64,000 nucleotides of DNA. It comes from [Clostridium] clostridioforme AGR2157. Its GTDB lineage: Bacteria > Bacillota > Clostridia > Lachnospirales > Lachnospiraceae. Shown one piece after another: positions 30,145-39,221 of this stretch (positions are counted from its first letter, which is position 1; each line of letters starts with the position of its first letter). Below the pieces are notes generated by a model that was not told where the DNA came from, searched no databases, and saw only the letters and a program-made list of their open reading frames with translations. The stretch spans positions 1 through 64,000 of the forward strand of contig NZ_AUJR01000011.1 in assembly GCF_000424325.1 (NCBI RefSeq), in the 5' to 3' direction. Both the position numbers and the translations under genes were made by a program.

Positions 30145-31695
30145 ATGAAGAAAATGAGAGGATTATTCCGGATTATATTTGGAAGGACGGCCTTTGTGGT
30201 GCTGTTTATGGCCATACAGGTGGGAATCCTGTTTGGCGCCTTCCGGTGGCTGGAAGAGTACATGCACATTGTATACGCCATATCTATCCTTTTGAGCGCG
30301 GCAGTCATCATTTATATTTTCAATGAACCCATCAATTCCAGCTTTAAGATGGCCTGGATTGTACCGGTCCTGGTGATTCCGGTGTTCGGAGTCCTGCTGT
30401 ACATATTTGTGCAGATGCAGTTCCAGACAAAGCTTTTGGCCCGGCGCCTGAAGAAAAACATAGGCGACACAGCTCCCTATCTCAAGCAGGACCAGGAGGT
30501 ACAGGAGCGAATCAGGGAAGCCAGCAGGAGAAGCAGCCACCTGATTGATTACATGAAGGACCACGCGGGGTATCCCGCCTACGGCAACACCCATGTGGAA
30601 TACTTCCCGCTGGGGGAGGACAAGTTTGAGGCTCTCATGAGGGAGCTTAAGGCGGCCCGGCATTTCATTTTCATGGAATACTTTATCGTGGAGCGGGGAT
30701 ACATGTGGGACAGTATCCTGAAGGTGCTGGAGGAGAAGGTGAAGGAGGGCGTGGAGGTTAGAGTTATGTATGACGGCATGTGCTGCCTCATGCTTCTTCC
30801 GTACCATTATCCCAGGGTGTTGGAGAAAAAAGGAATTCGCTGCAAGATGTTTTCGCCTATCAAGCCAACCCTGTCCACCTATCAGAATAACAGGGACCAC
30901 AGGAAGATTGTGGTCATAGACGGCCATACGGCCTTTACCGGAGGTGTGAATCTGGCGGACGAGTACATTAACCGCAAGGTGCGCTTTGGCCACTGGAAGG
31001 ATACGGCCATCATGCTGAAGGGAGACGCGGTCCAGAGCTTTACCATGATGTTCCTGCAAATGTGGAATGTGACGGAGAGACAGCCGGAGGACTACGGGAA
31101 GTACGCGGTCCCTAAAGACTATGAGCATCCCCTGGCCGCGGACCATTCCGGTTTCGTCCTGCCCTATGGGGACAGCCCTATGGACAGGGAGCAGGTGGGG
31201 GAGCGCGTATATCTGGATATAATGAACCAGGCCAGGAACTACGTCCATATTATGACGCCCTATCTGATTCTGGACGACGAGATGGTCAATGCACTGAGTT
31301 ATGCTGCCAAGCGTGGGATTGACGTAAAGCTCATCATGCCTCACATTCCGGATAAAAAGTATGCCTACATGCTGGCCAGAACCTTTTATCCGGAGCTGAC
31401 AAGGGCAGGCGTGAAAATCTACGAATACACGCCGGGCTTTGTCCATGCCAAGGTTTTTGTCAGCGACGACGAAAAGGCTGTGGTGGGCACCATTAATTTG
31501 GATTTCCGCAGCCTGTACCTGCATTTTGAATGCGCGGCCTACATTTACCGCAACCCGGTGGTCTTTGACGTGGAGCGTGATTTTGAGGAAACCCTTAAGA
31601 AATGCAGTCTTATCACTATGGAGGACTGTAAAAATTACAGCTGGATGGGAAAGAAGCTGGGACGGCTCATGCGCCTCATTGCCCCTTTGATGTAA
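30145..31695 (+). CDS. cls: Cardiolipin synthase
   Basis: A 516-aa membrane enzyme that condenses two phosphatidylglycerol molecules to cardiolipin. Two N-terminal membrane segments and a third nearby (VLFMAIQVGILFGAF, IVYAISILLSAAVIIYIF, IVPVLVIPVFGVLLYIF) precede two phospholipase-D domains. The HKD motifs are HRKIVVIDGHTAFTGGVN near residue 252 and HAKVFVSDDEKAVVGTIN near 433. Length and order match ClsA. The ribosome site GAGGAGACAAGGG precedes ATG 30145. It is flanked by terminators on both sides and so is monocistronic. Confidence 0.94.
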   Translation: MKKMRGLFRIIFGRTAFVVLFMAIQVGILFGAFRWLEEYMHIVYAISILLSAAVIIYIFNEPINSSFKMAWIVPVLVIPVFGVLLYIFVQMQFQTKLLARRLKKNIGDTAPYLKQDQEVQERIREASRRSSHLIDYMKDHAGYPAYGNTHVEYFPLGEDKFEALMRELKAARHFIFMEYFIVERGYMWDSILKVLEEKVKEGVEVRVMYDGMCCLMLLPYHYPRVLEKKGIRCKMFSPIKPTLSTYQNNRDHRKIVVIDGHTAFTGGVNLADEYINRKVRFGHWKDTAIMLKGDAVQSFTMMFLQMWNVTERQPEDYGKYAVPKDYEHPLAADHSGFVLPYGDSPMDREQVGERVYLDIMNQARNYVHIMTPYLILDDEMVNALSYAAKRGIDVKLIMPHIPDKKYAYMLARTFYPELTRAGVKIYEYTPGFVHAKVFVSDDEKAVVGTINLDFRSLYLHFECAAYIYRNPVVFDVERDFEETLKKCSLITMEDCKNYSWMGKKLGRLMRLIAPLM

Positions 31696-31704
31696 TAGGA
31701 GATG

Positions 31705-31740
31705 AACAGCTGCCGGCTCTGACTCCGGAGGCTGTTTTTT
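31705..31740 (+). terminator. Rho-independent terminator after cls
   Basis: AACAGC (31705-31710) pairs with GCTGTT (31731-31736) and CCGG with CCGG inside, followed by a T-run to 31740. Confidence 0.85.
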
Positions 31741-31770
31741 GTACTATATTGGAAACATGGCGGAAAACAA

Positions 31771-31799
31771 TTGATATGGGTCCATCCTTTCGCTATAGT
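31771..31799 (+). promoter_or_regulatory. Promoter of SulP gene
   Basis: TTGATA (31771-31776), 17-bp spacer, TATAGT (31794-31799). Its place rules out the in-frame start at 31749 and supports ATG 31845. Confidence 0.8.
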
Positions 31800-31844
31800 A
31801 AAAAAGTATTAACATTTTATAAACACGAAAAGGATAAAGTTAAA

Positions 31845-33509
31845 ATGAAGACGCTCACACCCCAGCTGTTTCTGTCCATGAAACAGTACACAAAGGAACA
31901 ATTCACAAAGGACGTGGTATCTGGAATTATTGTGGCCATCATTGCCCTGCCCCTGTCCATTGCACTGGCACTGGCCTCCGGAGTCACACCGGAACAGGGA
32001 CTTTATACGGCCATCATAGCCGGATTCGTCATTTCCTTCTTAGGCGGCAGCAAGGTGCAGATAGCAGGCCCCACGGCGGCCTTTGCCACCATTGTGGCAG
32101 GAATCGTCATGAAGAACGGAATGGAGGGACTGGCCACGGCCGCCATCCTGGCCGGCCTCATTCTTGTCATCATGGGCTTTCTGCGCCTGGGCGGCCTGAT
32201 CCGGTTCATTCCCTATACCATTACAACCGGCTTTACAACCGGTATCGCGGTGACCATTTTTATCGGCCAGATTAAGGATTTCCTGGGACTTACCTTCAGG
32301 GAATCACCGGTGGAGACCATGGAGAAGCTGGGGCAGGTTATCACCTGCATAGATACCCTGAACCTTCAGGCCCTGGCAGTGGGAGCCGTTTCACTGGCCA
32401 TTCTCATCCTGTGGCCCAGGTTCTTTAAAAAGGTGCCGCCTTCTTTGATTGCCGTTGCGGGGGCCGCGGTGCTGGTAAAGGGACTGGACCTGAAGGTCAA
32501 TACCATAGGGGATTTGTATACCATATCCTCCGGCCTTCCCGCGTTCCATCTGCCGGCTATCAGCTTCAGCCTGGTGCAGAAGGTGATGCCGGACGCCATT
32601 ACCATAGCTGTGCTGGCTGCCATTGAGTCCCTGCTTTCCTGTGTGGTGGCAGACGGCATGATAGGCGGAAAGCACAACTCCAACATGGAGCTGGTGGCAC
32701 AGGGAGCGGGCAACGCGGCCTCAGCGCTTTTCGGAGGCATTCCGGCCACAGGCGCCATCGCAAGGACGGCTGCCAACATAAAGAACGGCGGGCGCAGCCC
32801 GGTGGCCGGTATGGTCCATGCGGTGGTGCTTCTGCTGATTCTGGTATTTCTCATGCCCTATGCCGCCCTGATTCCCATGCCCGCCATAGCGGCCATCCTG
32901 TTCATGGTGGCCTATAATATGAGTGAGTGGCGTTCCTTTGCCGATGTGGTGCGGACAGCTCCAAAAAGCGACACAGCAGTGCTGGTGCTGACCTTTTTAC
33001 TCACAGTGGTGTTCGACCTGGTCATGGCCATCGGCGTGGGACTGGCCCTGGCCTGTCTGCTGTTCATGAAGCGCATGGCGGATGTGTCTGATATTTACGG
33101 ATGGAAATATGCAGAGGATTACGAGGAGAGCACGGACAGGGAGCGCATTGACCTAAAACCGGTTCCCAGGCAGGTCATGGTGTTTGAGGTGAACGGTCCC
33201 ATGTTCTTTGGCGCGGCGGATAAGATTGGACAGATTCCCCTGGATTCGGACAAGAAGGTGATGATTCTGCGGATGAGAAGCGTTCCTGCCATGGATGCAA
33301 CCGCCCTGAACAGCCTTAAGAAGCTGAACGCAAGGTGCCGCAAGGCCCGCATCACCATGATTCTTTCCCATGTAAACGAGCAGCCCTTGTCTGTGATGGA
33401 GAAGGCGGGATTTGACAAGGAGATAGGAAGGGAAAACATAGCGCCCCGCATCGACGATGCAATCTGCCGTGCAGGGGAAATCCTCTCAGGGGCAAATCCT
33501 GACGATTGA
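31845..33509 (+). CDS. SulP-family anion transporter with STAS domain
   Basis: A 554-aa membrane transporter. The core has 10-14 hydrophobic segments with SulP signatures: DVVSGIIVAIIALPLSIALA, AGFVISFLGGSKVQIAGPTA, TTGFTTGIAVTIFIGQI, GMIGGKHNSNMELVAQGAGN and IPATGAIARTA. The C-terminal ~100 residues are a STAS domain (VMVFEVNGPMFFGAADKI, then ILRMRSVPAMDATALNSLKK). Bacterial SulP proteins import sulfate, bicarbonate or dicarboxylates; the substrate cannot be told. AAAAGGA lies ten bases before the chosen start. It has its own promoter. Confidence 0.92.
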   Translation: MKTLTPQLFLSMKQYTKEQFTKDVVSGIIVAIIALPLSIALALASGVTPEQGLYTAIIAGFVISFLGGSKVQIAGPTAAFATIVAGIVMKNGMEGLATAAILAGLILVIMGFLRLGGLIRFIPYTITTGFTTGIAVTIFIGQIKDFLGLTFRESPVETMEKLGQVITCIDTLNLQALAVGAVSLAILILWPRFFKKVPPSLIAVAGAAVLVKGLDLKVNTIGDLYTISSGLPAFHLPAISFSLVQKVMPDAITIAVLAAIESLLSCVVADGMIGGKHNSNMELVAQGAGNAASALFGGIPATGAIARTAANIKNGGRSPVAGMVHAVVLLLILVFLMPYAALIPMPAIAAILFMVAYNMSEWRSFADVVRTAPKSDTAVLVLTFLLTVVFDLVMAIGVGLALACLLFMKRMADVSDIYGWKYAEDYEESTDRERIDLKPVPRQVMVFEVNGPMFFGAADKIGQIPLDSDKKVMILRMRSVPAMDATALNSLKKLNARCRKARITMILSHVNEQPLSVMEKAGFDKEIGRENIAPRIDDAICRAGEILSGANPDD

Positions 33510-33618
33510 CGGAAACAGGCAATCAGTATAGACTGGAACATAGTACTGACTGACAGAATATTTCCGGTTATCCGGGAATAAATTGGGAATACCAGAGAAC
33601 AGGAAAGAGGACAGGGAT

Positions 33619-34614
33619 ATGAAGGTTGTGGATATGCACTGCGATACCATTGCGGAAATCTATAAAGACCATAAGGAGGGAGGCAGGCAGTCTATCCTTG
33701 AGAACCGGCTGATGCTGGATTTGAGGAAGATGCAGGCAGGGGATTACGGACTGCAGAATTTTGCCCTGTATGTCAATCTGGAACAGGCCAAGGGAAGGCC
33801 CTTTGAAGCCTGTATGGAACTTCTGGACACCTTTTACCAGGAGATGGAGGCCCATGAGGATATCATAGGAATCGTCAGATCCTACGGGGATATCCGCAGA
33901 AACTGGGAGCAGGGCAGGATGTCAGCCCTTCTCACAGTGGAGGAAGGCGGGACCTGTCAGGGAAAAACGGCGTTCCTGCGGGATTTCTACCGGCTGGGTG
34001 TACGCATGATGACCCTGACCTGGAACTTTCCCAACGAGCTGGCATTTCCCAATGCCAGGATTACTGAGGAGGACGGTACCTTCAGAATGGCGCCTGATAC
34101 GGAGCATGGGCTTACGGATACCGGAATTGCCTTTGTGCAGGAGATGGAGCGCCTGGGAATGATTATCGATATTTCCCACCTGAATGACGCGGGCATATGG
34201 GATGTGTTCCGGTATACCAGAAAACCTTTTGTGGCCAGCCATTCCAACGCAAGGGCCATGGCCTCCCATCCAAGGAACCTGACAGATGATATGATACGCG
34301 CCCTGGCCGGGCGGGGCGGCGTCATGGGCATCAATTACTGCACCGCCTTCCTGCGGGATTTCGGACCGGGGGAAGAGCAGTTAAGCCGCATATCCGACAT
34401 GGTGGAGCACATGAAGCATATTCGGAAGGTTGGCGGCATCGGCTGTATCGGGCTGGGCTCTGACTTCGACGGAATCAGCGGGAACCTGGAGATGGGGGAT
34501 GCAGGCAAGCTCCCCATGCTGGCGGACGCCATGGAACGGGAAGGCTTTACCGCCTCGGAGATAGAGGCTGTATTCTATAAAAATGTGCTGCGGGTGTATA
34601 AGGACGTCCTGTAA
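33619..34614 (+). CDS. M19 family dipeptidase (renal dipeptidase type)
   Basis: A 331-aa cytosolic zinc peptidase. It opens with the metal motif VVDMHCDTIAE (His and Asp at residues 6-8), has the bridging Glu in TVEEGG near 115, and a GMIIDISHLND block with a ligand His near 190 followed by VASHSNARAMASHPRNL near 212. The end carries GLGSDFDGI and the SEIEAVFYKNVLRVYKDVL helix typical of M19. It hydrolyses dipeptides, often with a D-residue or beta-lactam-like substrates. ATG 33619 is chosen after AGAGGACAGGG; a TTG at 33583 has no site. It stands alone. Confidence 0.9.
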   Translation: MKVVDMHCDTIAEIYKDHKEGGRQSILENRLMLDLRKMQAGDYGLQNFALYVNLEQAKGRPFEACMELLDTFYQEMEAHEDIIGIVRSYGDIRRNWEQGRMSALLTVEEGGTCQGKTAFLRDFYRLGVRMMTLTWNFPNELAFPNARITEEDGTFRMAPDTEHGLTDTGIAFVQEMERLGMIIDISHLNDAGIWDVFRYTRKPFVASHSNARAMASHPRNLTDDMIRALAGRGGVMGINYCTAFLRDFGPGEEQLSRISDMVEHMKHIRKVGGIGCIGLGSDFDGISGNLEMGDAGKLPMLADAMEREGFTASEIEAVFYKNVLRVYKDVL

Positions 34615-34719
34615 CGGGAAAAACTTTACACAAGTTTTGCATTCCCATGAGGTGGATTTTACTTCTGTTTGGTATGCTGTTTACATAGGCTGTATGCAGG
34701 GAAAGGCGGTAGTTGGAAA

Positions 34720-35397
34720 ATGGAACGGATTTATATTATAGAGGATGATGAAAACATCAGGAATCTGTTAAAAATTGCCCTGGAGGGCTTTGGGTACGCG
34801 GCGGAAGGGTTTGAGACCGCAGAGGAAGGCCTGGCCAGGATGCGGGAGGAAAAGCCGGACCTGGTAATCTTTGACTGGATGCTTCCGGGGATGGACGGGA
34901 CAGAGGCCATCAAGGAGATAAGGAATACGGAGCAGTTAAAATATGTGCCCGTCATGCTCCTGACTGCCAAGGAAAAGGAGCTTGACAAGGTGGTTGGGCT
35001 GGACTGCGGGGCAGACGATTACATGGTAAAGCCCTTTGGGGTGCTGGAGCTGTCGGCCCGCATCCGCAGCCTGCTTCGCAGGACCAAACGGGAGGAGGAA
35101 AGGGATGTACTGTCCTACCAGGACATCCAGGTCAACCGCAAGACCAGGGAGGTGTCAAGCGGCGGCCGGCTGGTGGAGCTTACACTGAAGGAATTTGAAC
35201 TGCTGGCCTATCTGCTGGAGAATCAGTCCAGGGTGGTGACCAGGGATGAACTGCTCAACCGTATCTGGGGATATGAGTATGATGGAGAGACCAGAACCCT
35301 TGATATGCACATCCGGACCCTTCGCCAGAAGCTGGGAGAAGAGGGCGGTGCATGCATTAAGACGGTCCGGGGCGTGGGCTACCGCATGGTGAGATAA
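34720..35397 (+). CDS. OmpR/PhoB-family response regulator
   Basis: A 225-aa two-component output protein. The receiver has IIEDDENIRN, phospho-acceptor Asp52 in LVIFDWMLPGMDG, LLTAKEKE and the Lys in MVKPFG. The C-terminal winged helix (about 130-225) has LTLKEFELLAYLLENQ, VVTRDELLNRIWGYEYDGETR and the VRGVGYRM end. ATG 34720 is preferred; GGCGG lies upstream near 34704. It is 26 bp before its kinase. A tandem direct repeat just after the kinase gene, the kind of site OmpR-type proteins bind, suggests that it controls the ABC importer that follows. Confidence 0.92.
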   Translation: MERIYIIEDDENIRNLLKIALEGFGYAAEGFETAEEGLARMREEKPDLVIFDWMLPGMDGTEAIKEIRNTEQLKYVPVMLLTAKEKELDKVVGLDCGADDYMVKPFGVLELSARIRSLLRRTKREEERDVLSYQDIQVNRKTREVSSGGRLVELTLKEFELLAYLLENQSRVVTRDELLNRIWGYEYDGETRTLDMHIRTLRQKLGEEGGACIKTVRGVGYRMVR

Positions 35398-35423
35398 CAT
35401 GACAGGAAACCAAGGAGGAAGAT

Positions 35424-36821
35424 ATGCGTAAGGCATTATTGGAACGTTTTATCCTGGTACTTTTGGCGGCGCTGTGTATTAACAGCGTCATCTTTTATAT
35501 TGCCAGCAGCAAAATGATGTTAAAAAACTCCAAAGATGACATGACCTACACCATCAAGGCCGTGGACAGCATCCTGGATTATGACAGGGACTTAATGGAG
35601 CAGATGGAGCGCCTGGAGGCGTTTACGGACCAGGATTCCAGCAGGGTGACCCTCATAAAGTCAGACGGTACCGTTGTGACGGATTCGGACGCGGACGCGG
35701 AGTATCTGGACAACCATCTGGGACGAGAGGAGATACGGGCAGCCATGGAGCACGGGGAGGGATATGCCAGGCGCTATTCCAAAACACTGGGCAAGACCAT
35801 GCTCTATGTGGCCTGCCGCTCCGAGTATTCGGACATGGTGCTCCGCCTGGCCGTACCCTATTCCGGCATACAGGAATACCTTCCCATGCTGTTTCCGGCA
35901 GCCATCTTAAGCTTCCTTATGGCCATGGTATGCTCCGTGGTGACCACCAGACGTTTTGTGTCATCGGTCACCAGACCCCTGCGCGACATCTCAAAAGCCG
36001 TGATGAAGGTAAAGGGGGATTACACGGAACTCCAGTTTGAAAGCTGCCAGTACTCTGAAATAAACGTCATTGCCGAGACTATCATGAATATGTCAAAGGA
36101 TGTAAAGGAATACTTAAGCCAGATAGAAAAGGAAAAGCAGATACGCCAGGAATTCTTCAGCAACGCGTCCCATGAGCTTAAGACCCCCATCACCTCCATC
36201 CAGGGCTACGCGGAGCTGCTGGAGAGCGGCATGATTCAGGATGACGGCATGAAGCTGGATTTCGCAAAGAGAATCAAGAAGGAGGCCGCCGGAATGACCG
36301 GGCTCATCAACGACATCCTGATGATATCCCGCCTGGAATCCATGGATGCCGAGGTGATTTTCTCCGATGTGAGAATCAGTGTGCTTCTCCAGGAAATCAT
36401 GGACAGCTTAAAGCCTCTGGCTGCCTCCTGCCGGGTATTTCTCCATGTGGACGTGAAGCCGCTGTGCGTCCGGGCAAACCTGCAGCAGATGAAGGAGCTG
36501 TTTACCAATCTGGCCACCAATGCCATCAAGTACAACCGGCCCGGAGGCCAGGTGTGGATTACGGTTGGTGAACAGGGGGATGACATGCTGGTAAAGGTAA
36601 AGGACAACGGCGTGGGAATCCCAAAGGAGAGCCTGGACCGCATATTCGAGCGTTTCTACCGGGTGGATAAGGGCCGCAGCCGCAAACAGGGCGGTACGGG
36701 ACTGGGGCTGTCCATTGTGAAACACATCGTGAACTTTTACCATGGAACTATCCATGTGACCTCTGAAGTGGACAAGGGTACGGAGTTTACTGTCACCCTT
36801 CCTCTTGACATGCATAAATAA
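35424..36821 (+). CDS. Membrane sensor histidine kinase (PhoR-like)
   Basis: A 465-aa kinase. An N-terminal membrane segment (FILVLLAALCINSVIFYIA), an outside sensor of ~125 residues with a small PAS/Cache-like look (RVTLIKSDGTVVTDSDADAE), and a second segment (LPMLFPAAILSFLMAMVC) are followed by a HAMP-like linker. The dimerisation helix has His250 in NASHELKTPITSIQGY. The ATPase has NLATNAIKYN, VKDNGVGIPKES, the F-box IFERFYRVDKGRSR and GGTGLGLSIVKHI. It pairs with the regulator upstream. The domain order matches PhoR/WalK-type kinases; the signal is unknown. Confidence 0.93.
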   Translation: MRKALLERFILVLLAALCINSVIFYIASSKMMLKNSKDDMTYTIKAVDSILDYDRDLMEQMERLEAFTDQDSSRVTLIKSDGTVVTDSDADAEYLDNHLGREEIRAAMEHGEGYARRYSKTLGKTMLYVACRSEYSDMVLRLAVPYSGIQEYLPMLFPAAILSFLMAMVCSVVTTRRFVSSVTRPLRDISKAVMKVKGDYTELQFESCQYSEINVIAETIMNMSKDVKEYLSQIEKEKQIRQEFFSNASHELKTPITSIQGYAELLESGMIQDDGMKLDFAKRIKKEAAGMTGLINDILMISRLESMDAEVIFSDVRISVLLQEIMDSLKPLAASCRVFLHVDVKPLCVRANLQQMKELFTNLATNAIKYNRPGGQVWITVGEQGDDMLVKVKDNGVGIPKESLDRIFERFYRVDKGRSRKQGGTGLGLSIVKHIVNFYHGTIHVTSEVDKGTEFTVTLPLDMHK

Positions 36822-36847
36822 TTATGGAAATATCTTATGGAAATATC
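36822..36847 (+). repeat. Perfect 13-bp tandem direct repeat, candidate regulator site
   Basis: TTATGGAAATATC occurs twice in a row (36822-36834 and 36835-36847), starting directly after the kinase stop codon and 60-90 bp before the importer promoter. Tandem half-sites of this kind are typical for OmpR-type regulators. Confidence 0.7.
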
Positions 36848-36870
36848 TGCAAAAAACAGCGGTTTTTCGC

Positions 36871-36908
36871 TTTATTACTTTAAAATCACAGAAATTTAAA
36901 GTAATAAA
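36871..36908 (+). promoter_or_regulatory. Perfect AT-rich palindrome upstream of importer promoter
   Basis: TTTATTACTTTAAA (36871-36884) and TTTAAAGTAATAAA (36895-36908) are exact complements around a 10-base centre. The right arm ends two bases before the -35 box. It may be a repressor/activator operator, or the terminator stem of the kinase transcript, though no T-run follows. Confidence 0.7.
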
Positions 36909-36909
36909 A

Positions 36910-36938
36910 TTGACGGCGCAATTTTTTTGTAGTATGAT
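36910..36938 (+). promoter_or_regulatory. Promoter of TrpXYZ-like ABC importer
   Basis: TTGACG (36910-36915), 17-bp spacer with an AT-tract, TATGAT (36933-36938). Confidence 0.85.
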
Positions 36939-36989
36939 AGGAAAAGTCCTGATAGAGGACGAATTCTTAAGTGGAAGGGAGATAGTATT

Positions 36990-38057
36990 ATGAAAAAGAT
37001 ATCAAAAATCATGTCCCTGGTTGTAGCCGGCGTCATGGTTCTGTCCATGACTGCCTGCGGAGGCAATGCGGCTGAAACCACGGCAGCTGTCACCGAGGCA
37101 CAGAAGGAGACAGCAGCTGATACGGCAGCAAAGGCTGAAGAGACAACTGAGGGAGAGGCCTCAGAGAGTGAGACTGCTGCGAAAGCAGAGGGAACCACCT
37201 ATAAGATTGGCGTACTCCAGCTGGTGCAGCACACCGCCCTGGACGCTGCCAATGACGGTTTCATCGCTGCCCTGGATGATGCTGGAATCGCCTACGAGGT
37301 TGACCAGCAGAATGCTTCCGGCGAACAGTCGGCATGCCAGACAGTGGCATCCAAGTTCGCCAATGAGAAGAAGGATTTGATTCTGGCCATCGCCACACCG
37401 GCTGCACAGGCCATGGTGGGCGCGGTGGAGGATACTCCTGTTTTGATTACCGCAGTGACAGATCCGGCTGAATCCGGTCTGGTTGACACCAATGAAAAGC
37501 CGGGAGCAAATGTAACAGGAACCTCTGACCTGACTCCTGTAAAGGAGCAGATTGACCTGCTTAAGCAGCTGGTTCCGGATGCCAGGACCGTTGGCGTGCT
37601 GTACTGCTCCGCAGAGTCCAACTCCAAGATTCAGGCTGATATGGCCAAGGAAGCCATTGCGGCGGCAGGCATGGAGAGCAAGGAGTATACGGTTTCCGGT
37701 TCCAATGAGATTCAGACCGTGGTACAGTCCATGGTAGGTGCCGTGGACGCAGTGTATGCTCCTACGGATAATGTAATCGCAGCAGGCATGGCCACAGTCG
37801 GAATGGTGGCAGGAGACAACAAGCTGCCGGTTATCTGCGGCGAGGCAGGTATGGTACAGAACGGCGGACTGGCTACATACGGCATTGATTATTACCAGCT
37901 GGGATACATGACCGGCCAGCAGGCCGTGAAAATCCTCACCGAGGGGGCATCACCGGCCGATATGCCGATTGAGTACCTGCCGGCTGAGAAGTGCGAGCTG
38001 ACAGTGAACGAGGAAACAGCCCAGACTCTTGGGATTGATGTGTCCGGATTAAAATAA
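36990..38057 (+). CDS. ABC importer substrate-binding lipoprotein (TrpX-like)
   Basis: A 355-aa exported lipoprotein. The signal peptide ends in the lipobox SMTAC with Cys23. A ~45-residue Thr/Ala/Glu-rich linker follows, then the PF04392-type binding domain: YKIGVLQLVQHTALDAANDG, QNASGEQSACQTVA, ILAIATPAAQAM, LITAVTDPAESGLV, NVTGTSDL, GVLYCSAESNS and GEAGMVQNGGLATYGIDYYQLG. In streptococci such proteins (TrpX) feed a tryptophan or aromatic amino-acid importer. It has its own strong promoter and is the first gene of the importer set. Binding of tryptophan here is an inference from the family. Confidence 0.92.
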   Translation: MKKISKIMSLVVAGVMVLSMTACGGNAAETTAAVTEAQKETAADTAAKAEETTEGEASESETAAKAEGTTYKIGVLQLVQHTALDAANDGFIAALDDAGIAYEVDQQNASGEQSACQTVASKFANEKKDLILAIATPAAQAMVGAVEDTPVLITAVTDPAESGLVDTNEKPGANVTGTSDLTPVKEQIDLLKQLVPDARTVGVLYCSAESNSKIQADMAKEAIAAAGMESKEYTVSGSNEIQTVVQSMVGAVDAVYAPTDNVIAAGMATVGMVAGDNKLPVICGEAGMVQNGGLATYGIDYYQLGYMTGQQAVKILTEGASPADMPIEYLPAEKCELTVNEETAQTLGIDVSGLK

Positions 38058-38086
38058 ACAGTCAGGCAGCTCAGGATGATACAGGC

Positions 38087-38140
38087 GGTGCTGCGGGGCA
38101 GAGACGGTGCAAACCGCTTTGGCCTGCGGCACCCTCTTTT
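38087..38140 (+). terminator. Hairpin between binding-protein and permease genes (attenuator)
   Basis: GGTGCTGCGGG (38087-38097) pairs with CCTGCGGCACC (38123-38133), followed by CTCTTTT. The permease starts 146 bp later. A partial terminator here would give more binding protein than membrane parts. The interval to 38285 holds nothing else I can support. Confidence 0.65.
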
Positions 38141-38285
38141 CGGTCATTGGATAAAATGGATCCGGCAGGAAGGGTAGATGGTTTGCTCAAGCTGTAAGGC
38201 CCGCAGGAACGGCGGTTTGGGCAAGCTATTTACATAATCAAATGATACAAAGGGACAGAGACAGGAACGGAGGTAAGTATAGGAT

Positions 38286-39221
38286 ATGAATTTTGCGAAT
38301 CTGATGCAGGGCATGGGCCCCAATCTGTTGGATGCAGTGGGACAGGGAGTGCTCTGGGGAATCATGGTGCTGGGGGTGTACATCACCTTCAAGCTCCTGG
38401 ACATTGCTGATTTGACCGTGGACGGAAGTTTTGCCCTGGGGGGCTGCGTCTGTGCCACGCTGATTGTGGGCAGGGGAATGAATCCGGTGGCAGCCCTGGC
38501 CATAGCCACACTGGCGGGAATGGCGGCTGGTTTTGTGACAGGCATCCTTCACACGGTATTTGAGATACCTTCCATACTGGCCGGAATTCTGACCCAGATA
38601 TCCCTGTGGTCCATCAACCTGTGGATTATGGGAGGCAGCAGCAACATACCCCTTCTCAAGTCCAAGTCTATTGTGACAATGGTTTCTTCCGCCACCGGCT
38701 TTAACCAGGCCCAGGCGTCCCAGGTCATCGGCATCGCGGCAGCCATACTGATGGTTGCTGTGATGTACTGGTTCTTCGGCACGGAGATAGGCAGCACCCT
38801 GAGGGCAACGGGAAACAATGAGGATATGATACGCGCCCTGGGGGTCAACACCAAGTGGACCAAGCTGCTGGCCCTGATGCTCAGCAATGGTCTGGTGGGC
38901 ATGTCCGGCGCCCTGGTATGCCAGGGCCAGAAATACGCGGATATCCAGATGGGTACCGGAGCCATTGTCATTGGCCTGGCAGCCATTGTCATCGGGGAAG
39001 TGCTCTTTGGCTGGTTCCGCAACTTTGCCCTTAAGCTGTCGGCGGCAGTCATCGGTTCCGTGATCTACTTTGTCATCCGGGCCTTTGTCATCAAGCTGGG
39101 CATGAATCCAAACTACATGAAGCTTTTATCCGCTATTGTGGTTACCCTGGCTCTCTGCATCCCGGTAGCTGCCAATAAGTGGAGGACCAGCAGGGAATAC
39201 TCGGAAGGAGGAAATGCATAA
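38286..39221 (+). CDS. ABC importer permease (TrpY-like)
   Basis: A 311-aa membrane protein with eight to nine hydrophobic segments of the branched-chain/ribose permease group. Markers are GVLWGIMVLGVYITFKLLDI, ADLTVDGSFALGG (the conserved D-L-T-V-x-G-S-F block), LHTVFEIPSILAGILTQI, GSTLRATGNNEDMIRALGVN and GAIVIGLAAIVIGEVLFG. The LRATG-N-x-x-M-x-R-x-x-G loop contacts the ATPase. It is co-transcribed with the next gene, their stop and start overlapping in TAATG. It builds the membrane channel for the ligand of the TrpX-like protein. Confidence 0.92.
   Translation: MNFANLMQGMGPNLLDAVGQGVLWGIMVLGVYITFKLLDIADLTVDGSFALGGCVCATLIVGRGMNPVAALAIATLAGMAAGFVTGILHTVFEIPSILAGILTQISLWSINLWIMGGSSNIPLLKSKSIVTMVSSATGFNQAQASQVIGIAAAILMVAVMYWFFGTEIGSTLRATGNNEDMIRALGVNTKWTKLLALMLSNGLVGMSGALVCQGQKYADIQMGTGAIVIGLAAIVIGEVLFGWFRNFALKLSAAVIGSVIYFVIRAFVIKLGMNPNYMKLLSAIVVTLALCIPVAANKWRTSREYSEGGNA

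Noticed and set aside
30163-31524. 453-codon minus-strand frame inside cls
   Set aside because: The plus strand has two full HKD motifs and normal start signals; the long antisense frame follows from codon bias.
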